Part shown: positions 34,204 to 42,815 of the stretch, in pieces | Numbering within the stretch: position 1 is the first letter of the stretch | Layout: every line of letters starts with the position of its first letter | DNA from: Streptomyces olivochromogenes | GTDB lineage: Bacteria > Actinomycetota > Actinomycetes > Streptomycetales > Streptomycetaceae | Length of the DNA stretch: 64,000 bases | NCBI RefSeq assembly: GCF_001514115.1 | Contig: NZ_KQ948451.1 | Coordinates: 33,669-97,668, forward strand | Reading direction: 5' to 3' | Notes under the pieces: model-generated | Database searches by the model: none | What the model was told of the DNA's origin: nothing | What the model saw: only the letters and a program-made list of their open reading frames with translations | Program-made: the position numbers and the translations under genes

Positions 34204-34483
34204 GCAGATCCCATCTTGATGATCCAAGACCCGGTCGTCGGCGGCGGGGTAGCGCAAAGCAGCCGGGGGCCGCACCGGGGATGAGTGGTCGAAGAAACAC
34301 TGGGCCCACTGGTCACATGGGCCACAGCTCGACCACATAGTCGATCACTGTGCAGGGACTGTCAACCACCGTGAAAACACAACGAGTTCACGTGCCACCA
34401 CATTTCCGGCACATAGGGAATCAATGATTCCACGGCGGCTCGACGGCGGCCGGTCCGCGGCCGCCCGCGTCAGCCCAAGCGCC

Positions 34484-34621
<138 letters not shown>

Positions 34622-34672
34622 GCACACGATCAACCAGCACCTTCACCGGGAGCACTCAGTTCCCTCGATCAT

Positions 34673-34687
34673 GTGCACTGAGTGCCA
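34673..34687. promoter_or_regulatory. TetR operator, upstream copy
   Basis: GTGCACTGAGTGCCA is a near-perfect 7-1-7 palindrome ending 29 bases before the tetR start. A partial copy (GCACTCAGTTCC) lies at 34652. The same core occurs at 35502, ahead of the next gene. Confidence 0.65.
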
Positions 34688-34716
34688 CACTTTCCGCGCG
34701 ATGCTAGGTTCCGTCC

Positions 34717-35448
34717 ATGAGCGAGGAACCCCGTGGCCGCGACACCGCCGACACGACGACGGCGAAGCCGCCCATGCGGGACGCGCTGGTCGCGGCGGCC
34801 TTCCAGCTGTTCCTGGAGCGCGGGTACGAGCAGACCACGGTCGACGACATCGTCACGCTCGCCGGTGTCGGCCGGCGGTCCTTCTTCCGCTACTTCCCCT
34901 CCAAGGAGGACGTGGTCTTCCCGGACCACGAGCGCTGCCTGACCGACATGAAGGCGTTCCTGGGCGCCGGCACCGGCGAGGAGGAGCCGGTGCGCAGGGT
35001 GTGCGACGCCGCCCGGCTGGTGCTGCGCATGTACGCCGAGAATCCGACCTTCTCCGTGCAGCGCTACCGCCTCACCAAGAAGGTCCCCGGCCTGCGCGCG
35101 TACGAGCTGTCGGTCGTCTGGCGTTACGAGCGCGCGCTCGCGGAGTATCTGCGCGACCGCTTCGCCGGCCGGCCCGACGGCACCCTGCAGGCCGACGTCG
35201 TCGCCGCGGCGGTGGTCGCCGCGCACAACAACGCCCTGCGCTCCTGGCTGCGTTCGGACGGACAGAGCGATCCCGACACCGCCGTGGACCACGCGCTGGG
35301 ATACGTACAGACCTCGTTCGGCAGCTCCCCCGGAGCCGGTGACGCGCCGGCCGAGGAGCAGGAGGACGTGGTCGTCGTCATCTCCCGGCGCGGGGCACCG
35401 ATGTGGCGCGTCGTACGGGAGATCGAGTCCACGCTCGGCCGGGAGTGA
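34717..35448 (+). CDS. TetR family transcriptional regulator
   Basis: The 243-residue protein has the TetR HTH MRDALVAAAFQLFLERGYEQ, then TTVDDIVTLAGVGRRSFFRY and FPSKEDVV. The ligand domain is helical, and a 45-residue acidic C-terminal extension (APAEEQEDVVVVISRRGAP) is unusual. It should repress its own promoter and that of the Zn-ribbon gene downstream, because both carry the same CACTNAGTG palindrome. Ligand unknown; acyl-CoA-type ligands are plausible given the neighbour. Start ATG at 34717. Confidence 0.92.
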   Translation: MSEEPRGRDTADTTTAKPPMRDALVAAAFQLFLERGYEQTTVDDIVTLAGVGRRSFFRYFPSKEDVVFPDHERCLTDMKAFLGAGTGEEEPVRRVCDAARLVLRMYAENPTFSVQRYRLTKKVPGLRAYELSVVWRYERALAEYLRDRFAGRPDGTLQADVVAAAVVAAHNNALRSWLRSDGQSDPDTAVDHALGYVQTSFGSSPGAGDAPAEEQEDVVVVISRRGAPMWRVVREIESTLGRE

Positions 35449-35501
35449 GACCCCGAATCGCACCCACTTCCTCATGTGAGGGTACCGAGTGCCTTTACGA
35501 G

Positions 35502-35516
35502 TGGCACTCAGTGCCA
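35502..35516. promoter_or_regulatory. TetR operator, downstream copy
   Basis: TGGCACTCAGTGCCA is a perfect 7-1-7 palindrome 67 bases before the start of the Zn-ribbon gene. It matches the site ahead of tetR in its core. Confidence 0.7.
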
Positions 35517-35583
35517 TACCCTGTGGCTCGTGCGCGGCGTTCCGGGCACCTCAGACTCCGGCCCAGTGCAGGGAGATGACATC

Positions 35584-36009
35584 GTGTACCCCTCAGGAAT
35601 CGCCCTTCATCCGGGCGTCGGACCCGCGACGGACATACTCGGCAGCGACTCCGCGCCGAATGGGACGTCGACCTCGGACGCCCTCCTCTTCCAGCGCTGC
35701 CGCTGGTGCGGGACGGCGATGTACCACCGCCTCCTCTGCCCGGTCTGCGCGGGCAGCGACCTGCGGACGGAGACGAGCGCGGGAGCCGGCGTCGTGCGCC
35801 ACTCCACCATCGTCCACCGCAACACCCCGGCGGCTCGGAACGTCTCCCTCATCGAGATGGCGGAGGGGTTCACCGTGCGCGGCCGGGTGATGGGCGCGCC
35901 CGCCGACGTCCACAGCGGCGACCGGGTCCAGCTCTCCACCGCTCAGGACCCGGTGCGCAGCCAGCCGGTGTTCCAGCTCATCGACGGCCCCTATCGCGGC
36001 TGGAGTTGA
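35584..36009 (+). CDS. Zn-ribbon OB-fold (DUF35-type) protein
   Basis: The 141-residue protein has a rubredoxin-like Zn ribbon, CRWCG and CPVCAG separated by 11 residues. An OB-fold domain follows (TIVHRNTPAARNVSLIEMAE, GRVMGAPADVHSGDRVQLS). DUF35 proteins partner thiolases and acyl-CoA-active enzymes, acting as acyl-CoA-binding or channelling subunits. No thiolase is adjacent, which is unusual. GTG at 35584 with GGGAG upstream is chosen; the reading frame extends further left without a better start. The promoter carries the TetR-type operator, so it is the presumed TetR target. Confidence 0.8.
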   Translation: MYPSGIALHPGVGPATDILGSDSAPNGTSTSDALLFQRCRWCGTAMYHRLLCPVCAGSDLRTETSAGAGVVRHSTIVHRNTPAARNVSLIEMAEGFTVRGRVMGAPADVHSGDRVQLSTAQDPVRSQPVFQLIDGPYRGWS

Positions 36010-36019
36010 CATGGGGCGG

Positions 36020-36054
36020 CTGGACGAACCGGCGCGCGCTGCCGGTTCGTCCAG
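36020..36054. terminator. bidirectional hairpin terminator
   Basis: CTGGACGAACCGGC pairs perfectly with GCCGGTTCGTCCAG across a seven-base GCGCGCT loop. It sits between the convergent Zn-ribbon and pectate lyase genes. Confidence 0.9.
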
Positions 36055-36071
36055 TCACCGGGAGAGAACCC

Positions 36072-36878
36072 TCAGCCGTACGTGATGTCGGACGTCGCGT
36101 ACTTGCAGTACGTGCTGTCGGGGCCGGTCCCGTTCGTGGTCGGTTCGGCCCCCGTGTTGTTGCCGATGTACTTCTGGCACGGGATGATCTTCTTGCTGGA
36201 ATCCCCGACGATCTTGATGGCCTTGAGGGTCGCGCTGTCGCCGTAGTTGGTGTTGATGCCGACGAGCCTGCTTCCCTTGTAGGTGGCCTCGATCCCGTTG
36301 AGGTTGATCGCCCGCTTGTACTGCGTCTTGCAGTTGCCGCACGAGCGGACGAACGTACCGAAGGTCTGCACCGCGAAGTTCGAGACGTTCAGCGTTCCGG
36401 CGCCGTTGAACTGGAACACCTTGTCGCTGGCTTCCTTGGCGCCGCCGCCCGAGACGGTGTAGACGTTGGAGGACGAGGAGCCCAGGAACGTCGCCGCGTC
36501 CTCGCCGACGTCCTCCCACCAGACGTTCTGCAGCGTGCAGCTGCCCAGGCAGTGGATGCCGTCCGCGGCGGGGGCGCCGATGATGACGTTCTTCAGAACG
36601 GCGCCGGCGGCCAGCTCCAGGATCGGTCCCTGGTCCTCGTCCTGGCTGCCGGAGCCCAGGTCACCGGTGCCGTAGAGCCGCTTCATCCCGTAGTCCTTGG
36701 TACCGGAGACCGAGATGGTGGCGGAGACGGCCTGACTGCCGTTCGCGGTGGGCCAGGTGGCGGCACTCGCCGGAGACAGGCCGCCGTCTGCCATGATCAT
36801 GACAGCCGACAGGCCGACTGCGGCCAGGGAGCCGGTGAGGGCGCGCCGTCGGGTGCGCGGGCGTACTGATGAGGTCAT
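36072..36878 (-). CDS. secreted pectate lyase, PL3 family
   Basis: The 268-residue protein has a signal peptide (twin basic RTRRRALTG start, cleavage near ASA). The core is that of a family 3 pectate lyase: DEDQGPILELAAGAVLKNVI, IGAPAADGIHCLGSCTLQNV, WWEDVGEDAATF, and a Cys-rich FVRSCGNCKTQYKRAINLNG. The enzyme cleaves polygalacturonate by beta-elimination with calcium, outside the cell. The conserved WWxDVxEDA motif is intact. A second, unrelated pectate lyase gene lies 35 bases upstream, so the two may be one operon for pectin degradation. Confidence 0.9.
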   Translation of the reverse strand: MTSSVRPRTRRRALTGSLAAVGLSAVMIMADGGLSPASAATWPTANGSQAVSATISVSGTKDYGMKRLYGTGDLGSGSQDEDQGPILELAAGAVLKNVIIGAPAADGIHCLGSCTLQNVWWEDVGEDAATFLGSSSSNVYTVSGGGAKEASDKVFQFNGAGTLNVSNFAVQTFGTFVRSCGNCKTQYKRAINLNGIEATYKGSRLVGINTNYGDSATLKAIKIVGDSSKKIIPCQKYIGNNTGAEPTTNGTGPDSTYCKYATSDITYG

Positions 36879-36913
36879 GTCCCGATTCCTCCTTCTGAAC
36901 GAACGTGGGGCGG

Positions 36914-37894
36914 TCAGAGCTGTCCGGCGCCCGCGCCGGACGTCACCGAGGCGATGACACTCGAGGCGGGCTCGGCGGTGTAGCTGTAGGGCGGGGTGGT
37001 GAAGGTGCCCACCTGCGAGATCTCGGTGGCGGCTCCCCCGAGGTCGTTGCCGCGCAGGTTGGCGTATCCGTCGACGTCGCTGTCACGGTTGGTCGTGACG
37101 GCGACCGTCGTGGTGCGGAAGACGTTGTTCTCGACGAGCATCTGGGCGCCCATGCGGGAGTGCACGGCGGTGTCGGCCCCGACGACGTAGTTGTCGTAGA
37201 AGTGACCGGTGCCGAAGCGCAGGCTGGGGATGCGGGAGTTGACGTTGTCGAACCAGTTGTGGTGGTACGTCACCCGCAGATGACCGGTGTCCTCGCTCGC
37301 GTTGTTGTCGCTGTGGCCGACGAGCGAGCCCTTGTAGTGGTCCTTGAAGGTGTTCCAGGACACGGTGACGTAGTCGGAGCCGTGATTGATGTCGAGCAGA
37401 CCGTCGTAGTAGTCCTTTCCGTGGTCACGGTCGGACGAGAAGGCGTTGTGGTCGATCCACACCTTCGTCGACGCCTGCACGGTGATGCCGTCGGCCGGCT
37501 TGAGCGGCTTGCTGATGTTCAGATTGCGGACGACCACGTTGGTCACCTTCTTCAGCCGCAGTCCGCCGCCGGTGAAGCCGGACGCCGAACCCACGCCGAG
37601 AACGGTGGTGTTGGAGCCGAGGTCGACCTGGCCACTGAGCGTGATCAGACCGTTCACGCGCACCACCTTGGCGGTGTCGCCGGTGATGGCCGCCTTGAAC
37701 GCGTCGAGGGTCGAGACGGTGACGGCGGCGGCTCCCCCGCCGCCGGTGGTCCCGGCGCCGAAGCCGACAGGTGAGGCGTCGGCGGCCGAGGCGGACGACG
37801 GGAGGACGAGAGCGGCGGCGACGACCAGTGCGGCGGCGGTGGCCGTGACCAGGGTCAGCCTGCGAGTGCGTGTCCGTGGGGGGCGAGTACGCAT
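36914..37894 (-). CDS. secreted pectate lyase, PL1 family
   Basis: The 326-residue protein has an Arg-rich signal peptide (cleavage near ASA). The parallel beta-helix core shows VWIDHNAFSSDRDHGKDYYD, GLLDINHGSDYVTVSWNTFK, and the calcium/catalytic block YHHNWFDNVNSRIPSLRFGT. The catalytic Arg lies in SRIPSLRFG. It cleaves polygalacturonate extracellularly. It lies upstream of the PL3 gene and probably leads that transcript. Length agrees with the family. ATG at 37894. Confidence 0.93.
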   Translation of the reverse strand: MRTRPPRTRTRRLTLVTATAAALVVAAALVLPSSASAADASPVGFGAGTTGGGGAAAVTVSTLDAFKAAITGDTAKVVRVNGLITLSGQVDLGSNTTVLGVGSASGFTGGGLRLKKVTNVVVRNLNISKPLKPADGITVQASTKVWIDHNAFSSDRDHGKDYYDGLLDINHGSDYVTVSWNTFKDHYKGSLVGHSDNNASEDTGHLRVTYHHNWFDNVNSRIPSLRFGTGHFYDNYVVGADTAVHSRMGAQMLVENNVFRTTTVAVTTNRDSDVDGYANLRGNDLGGAATEISQVGTFTTPPYSYTAEPASSVIASVTSGAGAGQL

Positions 37895-38250
37895 GCGGGT
37901 GCGTCCCTTCGGGAGTGCCGTAGGTCATGTACGCGAACGATGTACACCATGGCGAACAGCATGAGGCGCTCATGACACCTGCATCGAGAATCGTCGGCTC
38001 CAGGGAGTGCGCACATTCCCAGGTGGTGCGGCTCGGAGGTCTGATGTCTCGCGTATGAGATGTCAGGAGCGGGTCAGGCTGCTGAACGGGAAACGTAAGG
38101 GGCAAGCGCTTTCTAGTCAACGCTTCGCGCAGAACACATCCGGTCGACTCCCGCGCCCCGCCCGGTCGGTGGACACAAGGAAGCCGGGCCCGATCCGCGG
38201 AGGGATCGGGCCCGGCGAGGTTGTCCGGCCGCGTCGCGACGGGTGACGCG
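37895..38250. other. pectate lyase upstream region
   Basis: No gene is visible. The region near the PL1 start (GTAGGTCATGTACGCGAACG) should hold the promoter. A terminator for the HNH-like gene lies at the right (38183-38216). Confidence 0.5.
38183..38216. terminator. hairpin terminator
   Basis: GCCGGGCCCGATCC pairs perfectly with GGATCGGGCCCGGC across a six-base loop. It lies downstream of the HNH-like gene on the minus strand. Confidence 0.88.
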
Positions 38251-38775
38251 TCAGCTGAGGCCGAGGTCGGAGAGGGCGGTGGTCCAGTCGTTGATGATGG
38301 CGTCCTGGGCGTCGGAGAGCGGGACCGTACCCGCGCAGACGGCCTTCTTGAGCTTGTTCTCGACGGTGTCCTTGTTGGCCGCGGTCTTGGTGCCGTACTG
38401 CGGCTCGGGCCAGAGGTTGAGCTCGCTCTTCGGGGCACCGCCGAGTTCCAGGGGCACGAAGTGGTCTTCCTCGTAGTCCGAGGTGCTGGTGTCGGTGTAG
38501 CCGTACTCGACGATCTGCTTCTTCTTCAGGGCGGTGGTGTACGAGCTGGAGGGCCGTACGGTCGCGGTCCAGCCGGAGACACAGATCGTGGAGGCGATGG
38601 TGGACTGGGTGACGTCCGGGTTGAGGTCGCCGGGCTGGCAGCTGGGGTCCGGCAGGGGAAGGTACGCCTGGCTGCACGCCGCGGCGTGGGCGCTGCCGGT
38701 GGCGACGGTGAGGCCGGCGGCGGCGAGGGCGAGAGCGGACAGGGAGGTGATGAGGGGGCGGGATATGCGCGACAT
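38251..38775 (-). CDS. secreted HNH-like protein
   Basis: The 174-residue protein has a signal peptide (MSRISRPLITSLSALALAAA, cleavage near AHA). The segment YEEDHFVPLELGGAPKSELN, then LWPEP, looks like an HNH nuclease beta-beta-alpha metal finger (E-D-H, N). It also contains several Cys that could form disulfides. A secreted nuclease-like enzyme is a reasonable guess, but the third motif residue is unclear and no activity is proven. ATG at 38775 suits the signal peptide. Terminator directly downstream. Monocistronic. Confidence 0.75.
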   Translation of the reverse strand: MSRISRPLITSLSALALAAAGLTVATGSAHAAACSQAYLPLPDPSCQPGDLNPDVTQSTIASTICVSGWTATVRPSSSYTTALKKKQIVEYGYTDTSTSDYEEDHFVPLELGGAPKSELNLWPEPQYGTKTAANKDTVENKLKKAVCAGTVPLSDAQDAIINDWTTALSDLGLS

Positions 38776-39103
38776 CGTGGGGGTCTCCCGATGTGGTGCC
38801 CGGCAGGAGTTCCGGGCGGTCGTGCGCATGACAGCACCAGGAGCGTCTATGCGGGTAGACCCTTTGACCGGACCGGGAGACGCTTGATTGAAGGTTTGTC
38901 CATGACCTGACAGCATCGGATGAAGTCATGGCCTCGGCTTGGTTGTTCAACGCGATACGGCCGAACGGCGGGCCCCGTCACTCCGGACGCCGCCCTACCG
39001 AGGATGCGCGTGGCGGCAGGCGTAGGCGTTCGGCACCGTGCGGATGGCGGGCCATGGCCTGGGCCGTCGCCGTCGGCCGGCCTCACACGGTCGGGGCAAC
39101 CCG

Positions 39104-39130
39104 CCTCACATTCGAGTGGGCTGTCTCGTC
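39104..39130 (+). promoter_or_regulatory. candidate ECF41 promoter
   Basis: CCTCACA (39104-39110), a 16-base spacer and CGTC (39127-39130) fit the ECF41 consensus TGTCACA-N15/16-CGTC as I recall it. The -10 element ends eight bases before the ATG at 39139, so the mRNA would be leaderless or nearly so. It sits in a 363-base interval (38776-39138) without a gene. Confidence 0.65.
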
Positions 39131-39138
39131 ATAGAGGT

Positions 39139-39573
39139 ATGAACTCGAAAATCAGGTACGCCAGTCTCGGCCTCCTGGCCGTGACCGGGCTGTACACAGG
39201 CATCTGGGCCTACTGCTCCCCCACGAGCTGGTACGCGAACTTCCCCGGCCTCGGACTGAGCTGGCTGCCCCAGCTGGGCCCCTACAACGAACACCTCGCC
39301 AAGGACGCCGGAGCCATGTTCCTGGCCCTTGCCGTCCTGACCGTCATCGCCCTGCGCTCCGTACACAACACCCGGCTGGTCCAGACGACAGGTGCCGTGT
39401 GGTTGCTCTTCAACGTGCTGCACTTCAGCTACCACGTCCAGCACCTCGACATGTACAACACACGCGACCAGATCCTCAACGTAGTCTTCCTCGCCGCACT
39501 CATCCTGCTCGCGGCCCTGCTGCTGTTCCCCACCCTCACTGCCCTCCCCGCACGACAGGACCGCACACGATGA
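39139..39573 (+). CDS. four-span membrane protein
   Basis: The 144-residue protein has about four hydrophobic segments (LGLLAVTGLYTGIWAYCS, GAMFLALAVLTVIALRS, VWLLFNVLHFSYH, VVFLAALILLAALLLFP). I do not recognise a named family beyond DoxX-like size and layout. The second-loop signature YNEHLAKDAGAM is likely conserved. It is coupled by ATGA overlap to an NAD(P)-binding gene and followed by an ECF41 factor. ECF41 factors often control such membrane/oxidoreductase genes. No ribosome binding site is evident at a proper distance, consistent with leaderless translation. Confidence 0.75.
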   Translation: MNSKIRYASLGLLAVTGLYTGIWAYCSPTSWYANFPGLGLSWLPQLGPYNEHLAKDAGAMFLALAVLTVIALRSVHNTRLVQTTGAVWLLFNVLHFSYHVQHLDMYNTRDQILNVVFLAALILLAALLLFPTLTALPARQDRTR

Positions 39574-40403
39574 CCCACAGCGGCGACAACGGCGACAACG
39601 GCGACAACGGCAGCGTGAGCGCGAAGGAGGAGCCCGGCATGCGGGTGGCGGTGGCAGGTGGAACCGGAGTGGTGGGACGGCATGTGGTCGAGGAGCTGAC
39701 GGCGGCCGGGCACCACCCGGTGGTACTGGCCCGATCCACGGGTGTGGACCTCGTGACCGGCACCGGACTCCACGGGGCCCTGGCCGGCGTGGACGCGGTC
39801 GTCGACGTCACCAACGTGACGACCACGAGCGGCAAGAAGGCCATCGCGTTCTTCGACCGCGTCGCCCACACCCTCCAGGACGCCGGTGAACAGGCCGGGG
39901 TTCGCCACCACGTCCTGCTGTCGATCGTCGGGATCGACCGGGTCGGCCTCGGCTACTACCAGGGAAAACTGCGCCAGGAAGGCGTGCTCAAGAGCGGGCG
40001 GACACCGTGGACGGTGCTGCGCGCCACCCAGTTCCACGAGTTCGCCCAGCAGACCCTCGACCGCGTCCCGGGACCACTCGCGGTGGTACCCCGGATGCGG
40101 ACCCAGCCCGTCGCCGCCCGTGAGGTCGCCCACCACCTCGTACAACTCGTCTCCGCCCCGGCGCAGGGCATGGCCCCCGAACTCGCCGGACCCCGTGTCG
40201 AACAGGTCGTCGACATGACAGGCCGGCTGCTGCGGGCCCGCCACCAGCACCGGCTGCTGCTGCCCGTGAAAATGCCCGGTGCCACCGGCACGGCCATGAC
40301 CGGCGACGGCCTGCTCCCCGCCGGACCCGGCCCCCGCGGCAGCCAGACCTTCGACGAATGGCTCACCCGCCACACCGCTCACCACGCCCACCAGGGAGGA
40401 TGA
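39570..40403 (+). CDS. NAD(P)-binding (NmrA/epimerase-like) protein
   Basis: The 277-residue protein has the Rossmann motif AVAGGTGVVGRHVVEELTAA. TPWTVLRATQFHEFA is typical of atypical SDRs of the NAD(P)H-binding family. The N-terminus carries a slippage-type repeat (DNG three times, from a 9-bp tandem repeat); translation could also start at MRVAVAGG at 39639. These proteins are among the known carboxymuconolactone-decarboxylase, oxidoreductase or epimerase partners of ECF41 sigma factors. Coupled to the upstream membrane gene. Substrate unknown. Confidence 0.82.
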   Translation: MTHSGDNGDNGDNGSVSAKEEPGMRVAVAGGTGVVGRHVVEELTAAGHHPVVLARSTGVDLVTGTGLHGALAGVDAVVDVTNVTTTSGKKAIAFFDRVAHTLQDAGEQAGVRHHVLLSIVGIDRVGLGYYQGKLRQEGVLKSGRTPWTVLRATQFHEFAQQTLDRVPGPLAVVPRMRTQPVAAREVAHHLVQLVSAPAQGMAPELAGPRVEQVVDMTGRLLRARHQHRLLLPVKMPGATGTAMTGDGLLPAGPGPRGSQTFDEWLTRHTAHHAHQGG

Positions 40404-40410
40404 CGGCCCC

Positions 40411-41343
40411 GTGTCCACACCCCCGGGACCCGCCCAGGACCCCACCCTCGGCACCCTCATGACCGAACGCCGCCGCCTGCTCAACCTCGGCTACCGCATG
40501 CTCGGATCCCTGCAGGACGCCGAGGACGTGGTCCAGGAGGCCTACGCCCGCTGGTACAGCCTGCCGGAGGAGGAACAGCAGGCGATCGGCGCACCGCTGG
40601 CCTGGCTGACGCGCGTCGCGTCCCGGATCTGCCTCGACCACCTCACCTCGGCGCGCGTCCGCCGCGAGCAATACACCGGTGAGTGGCTGCCCGAGCCCGT
40701 CCGGCACGGTGCCACATGGACCAGCGCAGGCGATGAGGGCGGGGCCGATCCGGCCGACCGGATCACCCTCGACGAGTCGGTCAGCATGGGCATGCTGGTG
40801 GTCCTGGAGTCGTTCACGCCCGCGGAGCGAGTCGCCTTCGTGCTCCACGACATCTTCGGCATGCCCTTCACCGAGATCGCCGACACCGTGGGCCGCACCC
40901 CCGCCGCCTGCCGCCAGCTCGCCTCCTCCGCCCGCCGACGTATCGCCGACCAGCGGCCCGGCAGCAGTACCGCACACGAACACCGGCAGATCGTCACCGC
41001 GTTCCGCCACGCCTGCCAGACCGGCGACCTCGACACCCTCGTCGCGCTCCTCGACCCCGCCGTCGAGTCACGCAGCGACGGAGGCGGCAGGGTGCGCGCC
41101 GCCCTGCGCCCGATCATCGGCCGGGACAAGGTCGCCCGCCTCTTCCTCGGCCTCATGCGCAACGAACCCGGAGTCGAACTCGTCGAGGAGGACGTCAACG
41201 GCACCCCCGGCGTCAGCGTCCGCATCGCCGGTACCACGATCGCCGTCGTCGCCCTGGACATCCACGACGGTCTGATCACCGACGTGTGGATGGTCCTCAA
41301 CCCCGACAAGCTCCATGCCTGGACCGGCTACGGAACCCCCTGA
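40411..41343 (+). CDS. sigJ: SigJ-type ECF41 RNA polymerase sigma factor
   Basis: The 310-residue protein has a region 2 (RLLNLGYRMLGSLQDAEDVV, QEAYARWY) and region 4 (FVLHDIFGMPFTEIADTVGR, TPAACRQLASSARRRI). A C-terminal SnoaL-like domain of about 100 residues ends WMVLNPDKLHAWTGYG, close to the ECF41 NPDKL motif. In ECF41 this extension replaces a dedicated anti-sigma factor and modulates activity. It lies seven bases after the oxidoreductase stop and should transcribe its own operon from the promoter at 39104. GTG start at 40411. Confidence 0.92.
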   Translation: MSTPPGPAQDPTLGTLMTERRRLLNLGYRMLGSLQDAEDVVQEAYARWYSLPEEEQQAIGAPLAWLTRVASRICLDHLTSARVRREQYTGEWLPEPVRHGATWTSAGDEGGADPADRITLDESVSMGMLVVLESFTPAERVAFVLHDIFGMPFTEIADTVGRTPAACRQLASSARRRIADQRPGSSTAHEHRQIVTAFRHACQTGDLDTLVALLDPAVESRSDGGGRVRAALRPIIGRDKVARLFLGLMRNEPGVELVEEDVNGTPGVSVRIAGTTIAVVALDIHDGLITDVWMVLNPDKLHAWTGYGTP

Positions 41344-41479
41344 GGAGCGGCCCTCGGACGAGGGGCCGAAGTTCTACGTGAACTTCCCGCCGGTACAGGT
41401 GAGTTGTCCCGTCCTCGGGACGACGGCCTGGAGCACTCCGGGACCGTTCCACGGGTGACACGGACAGGGAAACGGACAG

Positions 41480-41521
41480 CAGGGGGTGAGGGCCCGGCGG
41501 TGGCCGGGCCCTCACCCCCTG
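41480..41521. terminator. long bidirectional terminator
   Basis: A perfect 19-bp stem (AGGGGGTGAGGGCCCGGC with its complement, plus a C-G pair) encloses GGTG. It lies between the convergent sigma factor and PPOX genes, one base past the PPOX stop. Confidence 0.92.
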
Positions 41522-41522
41522 C

Positions 41523-41909
41523 TCACGTGGTCGGGGAGATGCGAATCCCGACCGTGCCGTCCGTGCCCCGCCGCAGTCGACTGCCGAAGAGGGTGAGACG
41601 GCCGAGGATGCCGTACTTGCCGGCGATCAGCCGGCGGTAGCGCGCGGTGGCGGCCGGATCGAGGATCTCCGCCGTGGCGGGGATCTGCTCGCCGGTCGGA
41701 TTGCCGCGCACGTCGCACGGACCCACCAGGACGTCGGCCCGCTTGCGGATCCGCTTCACCTTCCACGAGTCCGCGCTGGTCCAGGCGCCGAGCGCCGTGC
41801 CGTCCCGGACCACCCACACGGGCGTCGCCACCCCCGTACCGTTCTTGCGGTAGCTCGTGATCAGCAGGAACTTGCCTGAAGCGAGCGCGTCCAGTTTCGT
41901 CTCGTCCAT
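41523..41909 (-). CDS. PPOX-class F420-dependent oxidoreductase
   Basis: The 128-residue protein matches the split-barrel flavin/deazaflavin family. It has LASGKFLLITSYRKNGTGVA, TPVWVVRDGTALGAWTSADS and WKVKRIRKRADVLV, with PCDVRGNP in the middle. F420-binding actinobacterial members carry the same WKVKRI-type basic stretch. It likely reduces or binds an electrophile in the cytoplasm with F420H2. ATG at 41909. It is preceded upstream by a secreted phosphatase on the same strand, 44 bases away. Confidence 0.87.
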   Translation of the reverse strand: MDETKLDALASGKFLLITSYRKNGTGVATPVWVVRDGTALGAWTSADSWKVKRIRKRADVLVGPCDVRGNPTGEQIPATAEILDPAATARYRRLIAGKYGILGRLTLFGSRLRRGTDGTVGIRISPTT

Positions 41910-41953
41910 GCGGGGAGTCTAAGCAGTCACGGCCGGGAGTCCACGCCGCCCGT

Positions 41954-42592
41954 TCAGGACAGCTGGCCGTTGTAGTCCGGCAGCTTGAACGTGCGCTCGG
42001 CGTGGCCGCCGACGAGGTCGGAGTCGTTGTTGCCGACGTTGGCGATGATCGTGTAGCCCCGCGACTCGATCTCCGCGCGCTTGCCGGTCTTGTAGGCGCT
42101 GACCTCTTCGAAGAGATCGGGCAGGTCGCGCGTGTAGAGACCGGAGACCGGGTAGCCGACGGTCGTCAGGTTCCACTGCGTCAGGGAGGAGATGATGCCC
42201 GGACGTGCGCTGATGAAGAAGATGTCGACGCCGCGGGAGCGCGCGTAGCGGGCGAGGTCGAGCGAGGGCTTGACCGCCGGGGTCGGCAGTTCGTACCACG
42301 GGTGGAAGTCCGTCTCCAGCGTGGTGTTGTCGATGTCGAAGACGAGGGCCAGCTTCTGCCCGGCGGCGTTCGCGGTGCGCTGCTCGACGTAGGGCTTTGC
42401 CTGGTCGATGACCGCCTTGACGTCGCTCTGCCAGGTGGCGTAGTCGACCGCGGCCGTCGTAGCCGTCGCGCTCACCGCCGTCTGGGCCGGAGCCGCGGCG
42501 GCGGTCCCCGCAGCGGTGACCGTCCCCCCGATGCCCAGCGCCACGACCGCCGAGACCGCGCCGATCCGGCGCCCCACACCGCGTCCTGTCAT
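41954..42592 (-). CDS. secreted HAD-family acid phosphatase (class B type)
   Basis: The 212-residue protein has a signal peptide (MTGRGVGRRIGAVSAVVALG, cleavage near AAA). HAD motif I is LVFDIDNTTLETD (nucleophile Asp, acid Asp). Motif II is FFISAR, a conserved Lys lies in KTGKRAEIESRG, and NVGNNDSDL serves as motif IV. It should hydrolyse phosphate monoesters outside the cell. ATG at 42592 suits the signal peptide. It is divergent from the NDH-2-like gene. Confidence 0.87.
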   Translation of the reverse strand: MTGRGVGRRIGAVSAVVALGIGGTVTAAGTAAAAPAQTAVSATATTAAVDYATWQSDVKAVIDQAKPYVEQRTANAAGQKLALVFDIDNTTLETDFHPWYELPTPAVKPSLDLARYARSRGVDIFFISARPGIISSLTQWNLTTVGYPVSGLYTRDLPDLFEEVSAYKTGKRAEIESRGYTIIANVGNNDSDLVGGHAERTFKLPDYNGQLS

Positions 42593-42815
42593 GCTCGTCC
42601 CCTTTTCATGTCGGAGCGGCGAGGTGCCTCGACCATCGCCGCTGGACAGATGATCGTGCCTAAGGATGTACAAGAAGGGAAGACGGAGTTACTGATCGGT
42701 AGAAGAACTCGTGGCCGCCGTCCTCCCTTCCGGCGCGGGGTGGCACTCGGTGCCGTCCCGTGTGAGCCTGGGCTCGCGGGCCGCGATGTCTGGCACACGG
42801 AGAGAGGTAGCTGGG

